From: Nucisporomicrobium flavum
GTDB lineage: Bacteria; Actinomycetota; Actinomycetes; Mycobacteriales; Micromonosporaceae
DNA length: 64,000 nucleotides
NCBI RefSeq assembly: GCF_016464385.1
Contig: NZ_JADMLH010000013.1
Coordinates: 124,001 to 188,000 of the forward strand
Direction: 5' to 3'
The notes beneath the pieces were generated by a model, which did no database searches, was not told where the DNA came from, and worked only from the letters and a program-made list of their open reading frames with translations. Made by a program: the position numbers and the translations under genes. Of the stretch, positions 7,732 through 15,417 are shown piece by piece. Positions within the stretch are counted from its first letter, which is position 1. Every line of letters begins with the position of its first letter.

Positions 7732-9182
7732 CAGAAGATCTCCGCCGGGGCGGGCGCGTCGGAGGCGCTGTGCCGCCGGGGCACCTCGCCGCACAGCCGC
7801 GGCGTCGGGAAGATCTTGCCCGGGTTGGCGAGCCCGGCCGGGTCGAACGCGCACCGCAGGAGCTGCATGGTCTCCAGGTCGTCGTCGGTGAACATCCGCG
7901 GCATGTACTTCGCCTTGTCGGTGCCCACGCCGTGCTCGCCGGTGATCGACCCGCCGTACTCGATGCAGAGGTCGATGATCGCGCCGGAGACCTCCTCGGC
8001 CCGCTCGGCCTCGCCGTCGGTGGCCGCGTCGAACAGCACCAGCGGGTGCAGGTTGCCGTCGCCGGCGTGGAAGACGTTGGCCACCCGTACGCCGTGGGCG
8101 CCCGCGACCTCGCCGATGCGGTGCAGCACCTCGGGCAGCGCGGTCCGCGGGATCACGCCGTCCTGCACGATGTAGTCGGGGCTGATCCGCCCGACCGCGG
8201 CGAACGCCGACTTGCGGCCCTTCCAGAACAGCGCCCGCTCGGCGTCGTCCGCGGCGATCCGCAACTCGGTCGCGCCGTTGGCCTCGCACAGCGCGGTGAC
8301 CTGCGCGAACTGGGCGGCGACCTCGGCGGCCGGGCCGTCCAGCTCGACGATCAGCACCGCGCCGGCGCCGGGCGGATAGCCGCAGGCCACGGCGGCCTCG
8401 GCCGCCTCGATCGCGAGCGCGTCCATCATCTCGACCGCCGCCGGCACCACCCCGGCCGCGATGATCGCGGAGGTGGCCGCTCCGGCCGCGTCGGTGGTCG
8501 CGAAGGCGGCGAGCAGCGTACGCACCGACTCCGGCAGGCGGGTCAGGCGTACGGTGACCCGCGTGGCGATGCCCAGCGTGCCCTCGGAGCCGACGAACGC
8601 GCCGAGCAGGTCGTAGCCGGGGGTGTCCGGGGCCCGCCCGCCGAGCTCCACCAGGTCGCCGTCCGGCGTGACGATCTCCGCGCCGAGCACGTGGTTGGTG
8701 GTGAAGCCGTACTTCAGGCAGTGCGCGCCGCCGGAATTCTCGGCCACGTTGCCGCCGATCGAGCAGATCTGCTGGCTCGACGGGTCGGGCGCGTAGTAGT
8801 AGCCGTGCGCCGTGGCGGCCCGGGTGACCTGCAGGTTGATGACGCCCGGCTGCACGACGGCTCGCTCGTCGGCGGGCGCCACCTCGAGGATGTCGCGCAT
8901 CTTCGCCGTCACGATCAGCACGCCGTCGGCGTGCGGGAGGGCTCCGCCGGACAGCCCGGTGCCGGACCCGCGGGCGACGAACGGCACGCCGGCGGCGACG
9001 CAGGCCGCGACCGTACGGGCACACTCGCCGGCGTCCCGGGGCAGCACCACCAGCCCCGGCGTGACCTTGTAGTGGGCGAGGCCGTCGCACTCGTACGTCC
9101 GCAGCTCGACCCGGTCGGACACCACCCGGTCCGAGCCCAGCGCCGTGCGCAGCCCGGCCGCGAGTTCTTCCAGCGAAGTCAT
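7731..9182 (-). CDS. glcD: Glycolate oxidase FAD subunit GlcD
   Basis: 483 residues. FAD-linked oxidase N-domain with VPFVARGSGTGLSGGALP and GGNVAENSGGAHCLKYG, then the FAD-oxidase C-domain with VFHAGDGNLHP and the C-terminal TGEHGVGTDK segment. It is the catalytic subunit that oxidises glycolate (or a similar 2-hydroxy acid) to glyoxylate. The ATG at 9182 follows a clear CAGGAGG ribosome site; a GTG at 9203 would add seven residues ahead of that site and is rejected. First gene of the glcDEF operon. I saw no glc regulator beside it. Confidence 0.93.
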   Translation of the reverse strand: MTSLEELAAGLRTALGSDRVVSDRVELRTYECDGLAHYKVTPGLVVLPRDAGECARTVAACVAAGVPFVARGSGTGLSGGALPHADGVLIVTAKMRDILEVAPADERAVVQPGVINLQVTRAATAHGYYYAPDPSSQQICSIGGNVAENSGGAHCLKYGFTTNHVLGAEIVTPDGDLVELGGRAPDTPGYDLLGAFVGSEGTLGIATRVTVRLTRLPESVRTLLAAFATTDAAGAATSAIIAAGVVPAAVEMMDALAIEAAEAAVACGYPPGAGAVLIVELDGPAAEVAAQFAQVTALCEANGATELRIAADDAERALFWKGRKSAFAAVGRISPDYIVQDGVIPRTALPEVLHRIGEVAGAHGVRVANVFHAGDGNLHPLVLFDAATDGEAERAEEVSGAIIDLCIEYGGSITGEHGVGTDKAKYMPRMFTDDDLETMQLLRCAFDPAGLANPGKIFPTPRLCGEVPRRHSASDAPAPAEIF

Positions 9183-9364
9183 GAGCGACCTCCTGTGCCC
9201 CATCCAACCGCCCCGCCGCCGCCCACGAAAGGACTGAAGGCAATTTACTTAGCCGCGGTCACGGGCGGAGTCGAGACGTCCGCGGAGGGTATCCACGTAT
9301 GTCGATCTTCCCGTAGTGTCTCGGGCGTCCGGGAGATCCCTGGGACGACTTGCAGGAGGCATGC

Positions 9365-12238
9365 GTGCGCATACGCAGACGGTCCGCCGTCGCCGGAATC
9401 ATCGCCGCCACCACGATCATCGCCACCGCGCCCATCGGCGCGAACGCGGCACCCGCCGACCCCTCGCCGGCCGCGGCCACGCCGCTCACCGGCGAGGACC
9501 TCGATCCCGACTACGAGTTCGTCGACAACCGCGGCGGCAGTGCAGCTCCCACTGCCGGCCAGCGGTCGCTCGTCCGCGACGACAACCTCGTCACCCGCTG
9601 GAACAGGCTCGGCACCCCGGCCTCGGTCGCGCCCGCGAAGGGCCGCCTCGCGACCGGGCTCGCCGGCACCCCGGAGACCGTCGCCCGCCGCTACCTCAAG
9701 AACAGCGCCGGCCTCTTCTCGCTGCGCTCCGCCGCGGTCGACGAGCTCGACACCGTCGCCCAGACCAGGATCGGCAAGGGCACGGTCGTGCTCCTGCGCC
9801 AGCGGTACGGCGGCCTGCCCGCCGCGCACGACGGCCTGGTCGCGGTCGCGGTGAAGGACGGCGACGTCCTGCGCGTCACGTCCTCACTGAGCCCGCGCAC
9901 CGCCAGGCCCGCCGCCGCTCGCCTCAAGGCCGCCGACGCGTTGGCTGCCGCGCTGACCGACGCGAAGATCGCCCGGGCCGGCCTGGCCGACTCCCGCGTC
10001 CGGCTGGTGGCCGTGCCGATGCCCGGTGCCGACCCGCGTGCGGCCTACGAGGTCGTCGTGATGGGCAAGAGCGCCGACCACCCGCTGGCCTACACGACGT
10101 ACGTCGACGCGGTCGACGGCTCGGTGCTGATGCGCGAGAACCTCGTGAACTTCGCCGAGGACGACCCGCACTGGAAGGTCTTCCCGGCCACGCCGCCGGC
10201 CGGCGGTGCCGACACCCGCCAGCTGTGGTGCGCCACCGCGGCGACCGGCTGCGCGCGGCAGGTGCTCGACCCGGCCACCGGCAAGCCCTGGGACGTCGAC
10301 GCCGCCACGGGGACGCCGACGTTCACCACGACCGGCAACTCCGCCGAGTCGGTCCGCCTGTGGGGCGACGGCAGCCCGGCGACGCCCGCGGCCACCCGCA
10401 CCGACCGCGAGTACGTCTACCCGTTCACGAACCAGTGGAACACCAGCAAGTGCGACCCGGCCACGCTGAGCTCGCCGCAGCAGGCCGACGTGGACGCCGC
10501 CACGGCCAACCTGTTCGCGATGCACAACCGCATGCACGACTGGTCGTACAAGCTGGGCTTCACCGAGGCGACCTGGAACCTGCAGAAGGCGAACACCCTG
10601 CCGTACGGCAAGGGCGGCGACGCCGAGCGCGGTAACGCCCAGCAGGGCGCCGCGACCGCCACCACGCGCAACAACGCCAACCAGGCCACCCCGCCGGACG
10701 GCATGCAGCCCACCACGAACATGTACATGTGGCAGCCGTTCGCGGGGGCCGCGTACCCGCCGTGCGTCGACGGCGACTTCGACATGACGGTCATCGGGCA
10801 CGAGTACACCCACGCGATCAGCAACCGTATGGTCGCCGGTCCCGACGCGGGCATCAGCTCGACGCAGGGCGGCGCGATGGGGGAGAGCTGGTCCGACCTC
10901 ACGGCGATGGAGTACCTGTTCGAGAGCGGCTACACCCCGCGGGGCAACACGCCGTACGTCACCGGCGGCTACGTCACCGGCGACCTCGCGACCGGCATCC
11001 GCAACTACGACATGAGCAACAGCCCGCTCAACTACTCCAACTACGGGTACGACCGCGGCTCGGCCGTGCACCCCGACGGTGAGATCTGGAGCGCGACGAA
11101 CTTCGACGTGCGCCGCGCCCTCATCGCCAGGTACGGCTCGGGCACCCGGGCGCAGCAGGAGAGCTGCGCGGCGGGCACCACCCCGGCGACCGAGTGCCCT
11201 GGCAACCGGCGCTGGATCCAGCTGGTGTTCGACTCGTACCTGCTGGCGGCCACCGGCCAGATCAGCATGCTGGACATGCGCGACAACATGATCACCGCGG
11301 ACGCGCTGCGCTTCGACGGGGCGAACGCCGAGCTGCTGTGGAACGCGTTCGCCGCCCGTGGCATGGGCGCCGGCGCCGCCAGCGGCCCGTCCGACGCCGA
11401 CCCGGTGCCCAGCTTCGCGTCGCCGTACGTGGAGAACTCCGAGGTCACGTTCAAGGCGCTCGGCGAGGCCGCGGGCAAGCCGGTCCGGCTCTACGTCGGC
11501 GACTACGACTTCGGTTCCGTGCCGATCGCCGACACCGACCCGGCCACCGCGCTGCCCGACACCGTGACGCTCGCGCCGGGCACGTACCGGTTCCTCGCCA
11601 TCGGCGCGGGCTTCGGCCACAAGCGGTTCACCCAGACCATCTACCCGGGGGTCACCTCCCAGGTCGGCGTGGTCATGCCCACGAACCTCGCCTCGGCCGC
11701 GGCCGGCGCGACGATCACCGGTGACGGCACCAACCTCGGCCGGCTCACCGACGAGGCCGAGGGCACGGCGTGGACCGCCACCGGTGGCGCGGCCGGCCGG
11801 CAGGTCACCGTGGACCTGCCCACCGACGCGGCGAAGCTGGTCTCCCGGGTGCAGCTCAGCGCCTTCCCGGGCGCCGGAGCGGCCACCAGCACGATGTTCA
11901 GCACGGTCCGCCAGTTCGAGATCCTGACCTGCAACGCGGCCGCGGGCGCGGACTGCGCGAGCGACGCCGGGTACCGGGTGGCGTTCACCAGCCCGGCCAA
12001 CGCCTTCGACACCGGCCAGTTCCGGCCGAAGGTGCCCAACCTGGTGCTGAAGTCGTTCGCGGTGCGGCCGGCCCTGGCCACCCACGTGAAGCTTCGCGTG
12101 CTCACCAACCAGTGCACCGGCAACCCGCTCTACGCCGGTGAGCAGGAGAACGACCCGCGCAGCGTCAGCGACTGCGCCACCGGCTCCGCCGCCGCGAACA
12201 ACGCGGTCGCCGCCGAGTTCCAGGTGTTCAGCAGCTGA
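9365..12238 (+). CDS. Secreted M36 (fungalysin-type) metallopeptidase
   Basis: 957 residues from a GTG with a GGAGG site at 9355-9359. A signal peptide (about 1-30) is followed by a propeptide of FTP/PepSY type, then the M36 catalytic domain. The zinc site is HEYTH (His479, Glu480, His483), with Glu507 in GESWSD as third ligand. The C-terminal 200 residues form beta-rich domains, the last with a discoidin-like look (ITGDGTNLGRLTDEAEGTAW). Extracellular protein degradation. The start was placed at 9365 rather than the TTG at 9350 because the ribosome site lies between them. Confidence 0.92.
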   Translation: MRIRRRSAVAGIIAATTIIATAPIGANAAPADPSPAAATPLTGEDLDPDYEFVDNRGGSAAPTAGQRSLVRDDNLVTRWNRLGTPASVAPAKGRLATGLAGTPETVARRYLKNSAGLFSLRSAAVDELDTVAQTRIGKGTVVLLRQRYGGLPAAHDGLVAVAVKDGDVLRVTSSLSPRTARPAAARLKAADALAAALTDAKIARAGLADSRVRLVAVPMPGADPRAAYEVVVMGKSADHPLAYTTYVDAVDGSVLMRENLVNFAEDDPHWKVFPATPPAGGADTRQLWCATAATGCARQVLDPATGKPWDVDAATGTPTFTTTGNSAESVRLWGDGSPATPAATRTDREYVYPFTNQWNTSKCDPATLSSPQQADVDAATANLFAMHNRMHDWSYKLGFTEATWNLQKANTLPYGKGGDAERGNAQQGAATATTRNNANQATPPDGMQPTTNMYMWQPFAGAAYPPCVDGDFDMTVIGHEYTHAISNRMVAGPDAGISSTQGGAMGESWSDLTAMEYLFESGYTPRGNTPYVTGGYVTGDLATGIRNYDMSNSPLNYSNYGYDRGSAVHPDGEIWSATNFDVRRALIARYGSGTRAQQESCAAGTTPATECPGNRRWIQLVFDSYLLAATGQISMLDMRDNMITADALRFDGANAELLWNAFAARGMGAGAASGPSDADPVPSFASPYVENSEVTFKALGEAAGKPVRLYVGDYDFGSVPIADTDPATALPDTVTLAPGTYRFLAIGAGFGHKRFTQTIYPGVTSQVGVVMPTNLASAAAGATITGDGTNLGRLTDEAEGTAWTATGGAAGRQVTVDLPTDAAKLVSRVQLSAFPGAGAATSTMFSTVRQFEILTCNAAAGADCASDAGYRVAFTSPANAFDTGQFRPKVPNLVLKSFAVRPALATHVKLRVLTNQCTGNPLYAGEQENDPRSVSDCATGSAAANNAVAAEFQVFSS

Positions 12239-12243
12239 CCCAC

Positions 12244-12277
12244 CGGCGGGGGGTGCGCCACGGCGTGCCCCCCGCCG
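12244..12277 (+). terminator. Terminator after the M36 protease gene
   Basis: A perfect 10-bp stem, CGGCGGGGGG at 12244-12253 with its complement at 12268-12277. The 14-base loop can pair further. It begins 5 bp after the stop codon. Confidence 0.75.
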
Positions 12278-12306
12278 CGGGCGCGCGTACGGCAGAATCG
12301 CGGGCC

Positions 12307-12573
12307 ATGAACTCGAAGTGGTCCATCCGCTCGGAGAACTCCGTGCTCAGCATCTGCTCCAGGGACTCCGTGCTGTCGATCGGGTCGGTCGGGTCCGGGC
12401 TGTCCATCGGCTCGGTCGGCTCGTTCGCCTCGGTGTTCTCGGTCGGCTCGGTCCTGTGCGCGGGCTCGCTGCTGTCGGCGGCCTCGGTGCTGTCCGTGAT
12501 GGCCTGGCGCGGCCGCCGATCGGTGACCGCCAGTCGCGGTACGCGCGCCGACAGGTACTTCACCTCGGTCTGA
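12307..12573 (+). CDS. Small protein with Ser at every third residue (SxxSxx solenoid-like)
   Basis: 88 residues. From Ser3 to Met65 there are 21 consecutive triplets, each beginning with Ser (20) or Cys (one, residue 51). The other two places are mostly Val, Ile, Leu or Gly, as in SIGSVGSGLSIGSVGS. A basic tail, WRGRRSVTASRGTRADRYF, follows. There is no signal peptide or clear membrane helix. I recall similar short proteins as hypotheticals in actinomycetes but know no function. The strict period of three suggests a regular rod or helix fold. It lies after the M36 terminator and 26 bp before the deacetylase lipoprotein gene. Confidence 0.7.
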   Translation: MNSKWSIRSENSVLSICSRDSVLSIGSVGSGLSIGSVGSFASVFSVGSVLCAGSLLSAASVLSVMAWRGRRSVTASRGTRADRYFTSV

Positions 12574-12599
12574 CATGCCGGGGATGACCATGTCCCACC

Positions 12600-13403
12600 A
12601 TGTCGATCTTGCGAAGGGTCACAGCCGTGTCCGTGGTGCTCGCCCTGGCGGGCTGCTCCACGACCGCCGCCCCGCAGTTCCACGCCGGTTCCTCCTCACC
12701 GTCGGCGGCCGCGCCGAGCAGCCCCGCGCCGGCGAGCAGCCGTCCCGACCGGCAGCACGACGGCTGGCGTGACTCCGACATCCCTGTATTCCCGCCGGCG
12801 CCGCCCGCGCAGAAGATCGCCCCGGCGGCCGGCGGGAAGGTGCCGTACCTGCTGCGCATCCCCACGACGCAGAAGGTCGCCTTCATCACCATCGACGACG
12901 GCTTCGTGAAGCATCCCGAGGCGCCGAAGCTCATCGCCGCGGCGCACGTACCGGTCACGCTCTTCCTCACCACGGACGCGGTCAAGGACGACCCCGGCTA
13001 CTTCAAGCCGATGATCGAGGCGGGCGCGGTGGTCGAGGCGCACACGATCAGCCACCCGAACCTGCGCGGCAAGCCGTACGCCGTGCAGAAGCATCAGATC
13101 TGCGGCTCCGCGGACCGCCTCGCCCAGTGGTACGGCCGCCGCCCGGTGCTCTTCCGGCCGCCCTTCGGCAACAAGGACGCCACCACGCTCACCGCGTCCC
13201 ACGACTGCGGCATGAAGGCGGCGTTCATGTGGAAGGAGACCGTCCACAAGGGCAAGGTGCGCTACCAGGAGGGGCACCGCGTCCAGCCGGGCGACATCAT
13301 CCTCATGCACTTCCGGGAGGCGTTCGTCGACGACTTCCTGGCCGCCCTGCGCGCGATCCACAAGGCCGGGCTGACCCCGGCGCTGCTGGAGGACTACGTC
13401 TGA
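12600..13403 (+). CDS. Polysaccharide deacetylase family lipoprotein (CE4-like)
   Basis: 267 residues. A lipoprotein signal with lipobox LAGC (Cys19) is followed by a Ser/Pro-rich spacer, then the NodB-type domain. Metal-site motifs are TIDDG (Asp-Asp) and HTISH (His-x3-His), with RPPFG further on and a late ILMHF segment. The likely role is removing N-acetyl groups from cell-wall or extracellular glycans at the membrane surface. The substrate cannot be read from the sequence. It converges with a small minus-strand gene at 13428. Confidence 0.88.
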   Translation: MSILRRVTAVSVVLALAGCSTTAAPQFHAGSSSPSAAAPSSPAPASSRPDRQHDGWRDSDIPVFPPAPPAQKIAPAAGGKVPYLLRIPTTQKVAFITIDDGFVKHPEAPKLIAAAHVPVTLFLTTDAVKDDPGYFKPMIEAGAVVEAHTISHPNLRGKPYAVQKHQICGSADRLAQWYGRRPVLFRPPFGNKDATTLTASHDCGMKAAFMWKETVHKGKVRYQEGHRVQPGDIILMHFREAFVDDFLAALRAIHKAGLTPALLEDYV

Positions 13404-13414
13404 CGGCCGGCCCT

Positions 13415-13427
13415 GCCCGGAGCGGGC
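13415..13427. terminator. Short hairpin between convergent genes
   Basis: GCCCG and CGGGC arms (13415-13419 and 13423-13427) with a 3-base loop fill the 24-bp gap between the deacetylase stop and the small minus-strand gene. Weak on its own. Confidence 0.35.
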
Positions 13428-13610
13428 TCAGTACCGCAACGTGCTGACCAGCTTCCGGACCTCCTCGAGGCCGATGACGGCGCGTCTGTGGACGTCCAGC
13501 GCCGGGCCGGGCCGCCCCACCACACCCGCGCACGAGACCGTGGCGTGCGCCAGCGAGAGAAGGGCGTCGGTCCCCTTCGGCCCGTCACTGATTGCTGCTG
13601 CCGTCGACAT
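13428..13610 (-). CDS. Small hypothetical protein, 60 residues
   Basis: Starts MSTAAAISDGPKGTD and ends VRKLVSTLRY. The ATG at 13610 is preceded by GAGGGAG at a proper distance, which is the main support; an upstream start at 13646 lacks such a site. The protein is soluble with one Cys and an amphipathic C-terminal segment (HRRAVIGLEEVRKLVSTL). I do not recognise a family. It lies downstream of the marR-type gene on the same strand, about 100 bp away. Confidence 0.5.
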   Translation of the reverse strand: MSTAAAISDGPKGTDALLSLAHATVSCAGVVGRPGPALDVHRRAVIGLEEVRKLVSTLRY

Positions 13611-13707
13611 GCTCAACTCCCTCGTGACGCTCGCGGAAGATGTCATCGGCGGCCGGGCTCAAGCGGGCCTCAAGCGCGCCTCTGCTGCCGGTCGGGATCG
13701 CGCGGCC

Positions 13708-14163
13708 TCAGCCCGCGGGGATGCCGATCTGGTCCTCTTCCAGTGCCGCCCGCAACCGCGCGAGCGAACGCGCGGCGGGCGCGCCGACATGGCCCGCGAC
13801 GAGCTCGCGCAGGCCCTCGGCGACCGTCTTCTCCGCCGCGTCGGCCAGCTCCCGGCCGCCGTCGGTGAGGACCAGCACCGACGAGCGGCGGTCCGTGGGG
13901 TTCGGCTCCCGGCTGACCCAGCCGCGGCTCTCGAGCCGATCGACTCCCTTGCTGGTGGCCCCGACGCCGATCGCGAACCGGACCGCCAGGTCGCCGACCC
14001 GCGAGCGCGGATGGTCGCGCAGGTGCCGCAGGAACTCGTACTGGGACGTCACGATGCCGTGCCGCTCGCGGAGCCGGTCGTTGAGCGCGTTGTAGAGCCG
14101 CGTCTCGCACCGCACGAGGTCGTCGAAGAAGCCCAGCAGGCCGTCCCGGGAGGTGTATTCCAC
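13708..14163 (-). CDS. MarR-family transcriptional regulator
   Basis: 151 residues with a winged helix-turn-helix of MarR type. Recognition segments are SRVGDLAVRFAIGVGATSKGVDRLESRGWV and the wing, REPNPTDRRSSVLVLTDGG. The start is GTG at 14163. It is divergent from the alpha/beta hydrolase at 14181 with only 17 bp between start codons, so it very likely controls that gene and itself. A TAGAGT box ends 7 nt before the GTG. Confidence 0.9.
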   Translation of the reverse strand: MEYTSRDGLLGFFDDLVRCETRLYNALNDRLRERHGIVTSQYEFLRHLRDHPRSRVGDLAVRFAIGVGATSKGVDRLESRGWVSREPNPTDRRSSVLVLTDGGRELADAAEKTVAEGLRELVAGHVGAPAARSLARLRAALEEDQIGIPAG

Positions 14164-14167
14164 GGCA

Positions 14168-14176
14168 TATACTCTA
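14168..14176. promoter_or_regulatory. Overlapping divergent -10 boxes for marR-type gene and esterase
   Basis: On the plus strand TATACT (14168-14173) ends 7 nt before the esterase ATG. On the minus strand TAGAGT (14176-14171) ends 7 nt before the regulator GTG. Both distances fit leaderless transcripts. I see no good -35 elements, which would lie inside the opposite gene. Confidence 0.5.
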
Positions 14177-14180
14177 GCTC

Positions 14181-15119
14181 ATGAGCATGGCACAACGCGC
14201 GCGCATCGACGCGCTGCTGCGCCGGCCGGCGCCCGCGGGCCCGCGGCCGGTCGAGGAGATCCGCGCCGGGTTCGAGGCGCTGATGGCGGGCATGATCGTG
14301 CCCGGCGGCGTACGGACCACGCCGGGCTCGCTGGGCGGGCGGCCCGCGCTGCTCGTCGAGCCGGAGGACGGCCCGCGCGCCGGGACGATCCTCTACTTCC
14401 ACGGCGGGTCGTTCGTGTTCGGCTCGCCCCGGACCGCGCTGTCGCTGACCGCCAACCTGGTCGTCCGGACCGGGCTGCGGGCGTACTCGCTGGACTACCG
14501 GCTCGCTCCCGAGCATCCTTTCCCGGCCGCGATCGAGGACGCCGTCGGTGCGTACCGTGCCCTCCTGGACGACGGCGCGGACCCGGCGACCGTCGTCCTC
14601 GCCGGCGATTCCGCCGGCGGTGGCCTCACCGTGACGACCTGCCTCGCCGCGCGCCGCGCCGGCCTGCCGATGCCCGCCGCGCTCGTGGCCTTCTCGCCCG
14701 GCCTGGACGCCACCCGTTCCGGGGAGAGCATGCGGAGCAGGGCGGCCGCCGACCCGTTGCTGACCGGCGAGGGGCTGGCCCGCACCGGCGCCATGTACCT
14801 GGCCGGGCAGGATCCACGTCAGGAACTGCTCAGCCCGGCGGTCTGCGCGGACCTCACCGGCTTCCCGCCGATGCTGGTGCAGGTGGGCACCAACGAGCTG
14901 TTGCTCGACGACTCGACGCGGATCGCGGAGCGGGCCCGGGCCGCCGAGGTCGACGTGATCCTCGACGTCACCGCCGGCGTGCCGCACGTGTTCCAGGCCT
15001 TCGCCGGCACGCTCGACGAGGCCGACCGGGCGCTGGACCGCGCGGGCCTCTTCATCGCCCAGCAGGTTGCGGCCGCGGCGGCCGGGGCTACGGGATCGGG
15101 CGGCGCATCGAGTACGTGA
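14181..15119 (+). CDS. Alpha/beta hydrolase, hormone-sensitive-lipase (HSL) family esterase
   Basis: 312 residues with the HSL oxyanion motif HGGSF and the nucleophile elbow GDSAGGG. Late Asp and His candidates lie in the LLLDDSTR and GVPHVFQ segments. These enzymes split short acyl esters in the cytoplasm. It is probably regulated by the divergent MarR-type protein and may be a detoxification enzyme. Its 3' end overlaps the convergent small gene (15088-15357) by 32 bp. Confidence 0.9.
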   Translation: MSMAQRARIDALLRRPAPAGPRPVEEIRAGFEALMAGMIVPGGVRTTPGSLGGRPALLVEPEDGPRAGTILYFHGGSFVFGSPRTALSLTANLVVRTGLRAYSLDYRLAPEHPFPAAIEDAVGAYRALLDDGADPATVVLAGDSAGGGLTVTTCLAARRAGLPMPAALVAFSPGLDATRSGESMRSRAAADPLLTGEGLARTGAMYLAGQDPRQELLSPAVCADLTGFPPMLVQVGTNELLLDDSTRIAERARAAEVDVILDVTAGVPHVFQAFAGTLDEADRALDRAGLFIAQQVAAAAAGATGSGGASST

Positions 15120-15357
15120 CGCCGTGCAGCCGGTGCGGCTCGTTCACGACGTGGATGGCGGCCCGGTCGTACGCCTGCCAGCCGGCTGAGCCCGCCCGGT
15201 TGAGGTGCTTCAGGTCGTCGAAGCGCTCGTCGGTGCCCCAGCGCAGGACGCCACCCGGGTGGTAGAAGGTGGCCGTCCAGTCCATGAAGCGGTCGGCGCC
15301 GAACGTGCCCGCGGCACGGTACTCGAGGCGTGCGTACTCCCAGTTGGTCACAGTCAT
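15088..15357 (-). CDS. Small hypothetical protein with an N-terminal WEY motif
   Basis: 89 residues. It begins MTVTNWEYARLEY, which recalls the DUF4177 type of short single-domain protein, and is rich in aromatic residues (YHPGG, GWQAYDR). It has no signal peptide. The function is unknown. The ATG at 15357 is the natural start. Its end overlaps the HSL esterase gene by 32 bp in convergent orientation. Confidence 0.6.
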   Translation of the reverse strand: MTVTNWEYARLEYRAAGTFGADRFMDWTATFYHPGGVLRWGTDERFDDLKHLNRAGSAGWQAYDRAAIHVVNEPHRLHGVTYSMRRPIP

Positions 15358-15374
15358 GATTATCTCTGCGCGGT

Positions 15375-15406
15375 GCGGGGCCGCGCACCGTGGCGCGCGG
15401 CCCCGC
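15375..15406 (-). terminator. Terminator after the M4 protease gene
   Basis: A perfect 12-bp stem, GCGGGGCCGCGC at 15375-15386 and its complement at 15395-15406, with an 8-base loop. It lies just past the stop of the minus-strand protease gene. Confidence 0.7.
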
Positions 15407-15417
15407 GGTGAGACTTG

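Noticed and set aside
6583..9243. Single 886-residue minus-strand frame over glcE and glcD
   Set aside because: The second part is glcE in frame, but the first 500 residues are an Arg-rich shadow of glcD, which lies in another frame with clear motifs.
12228..12683. Minus-strand frame of 151 residues rich in Pro/Thr/Glu repeats opposite the Sxx protein
   Set aside because: It is the antisense image of the Ser-triplet gene. The plus strand has a fitting start, normal third-position GC and a recognisable type of protein.
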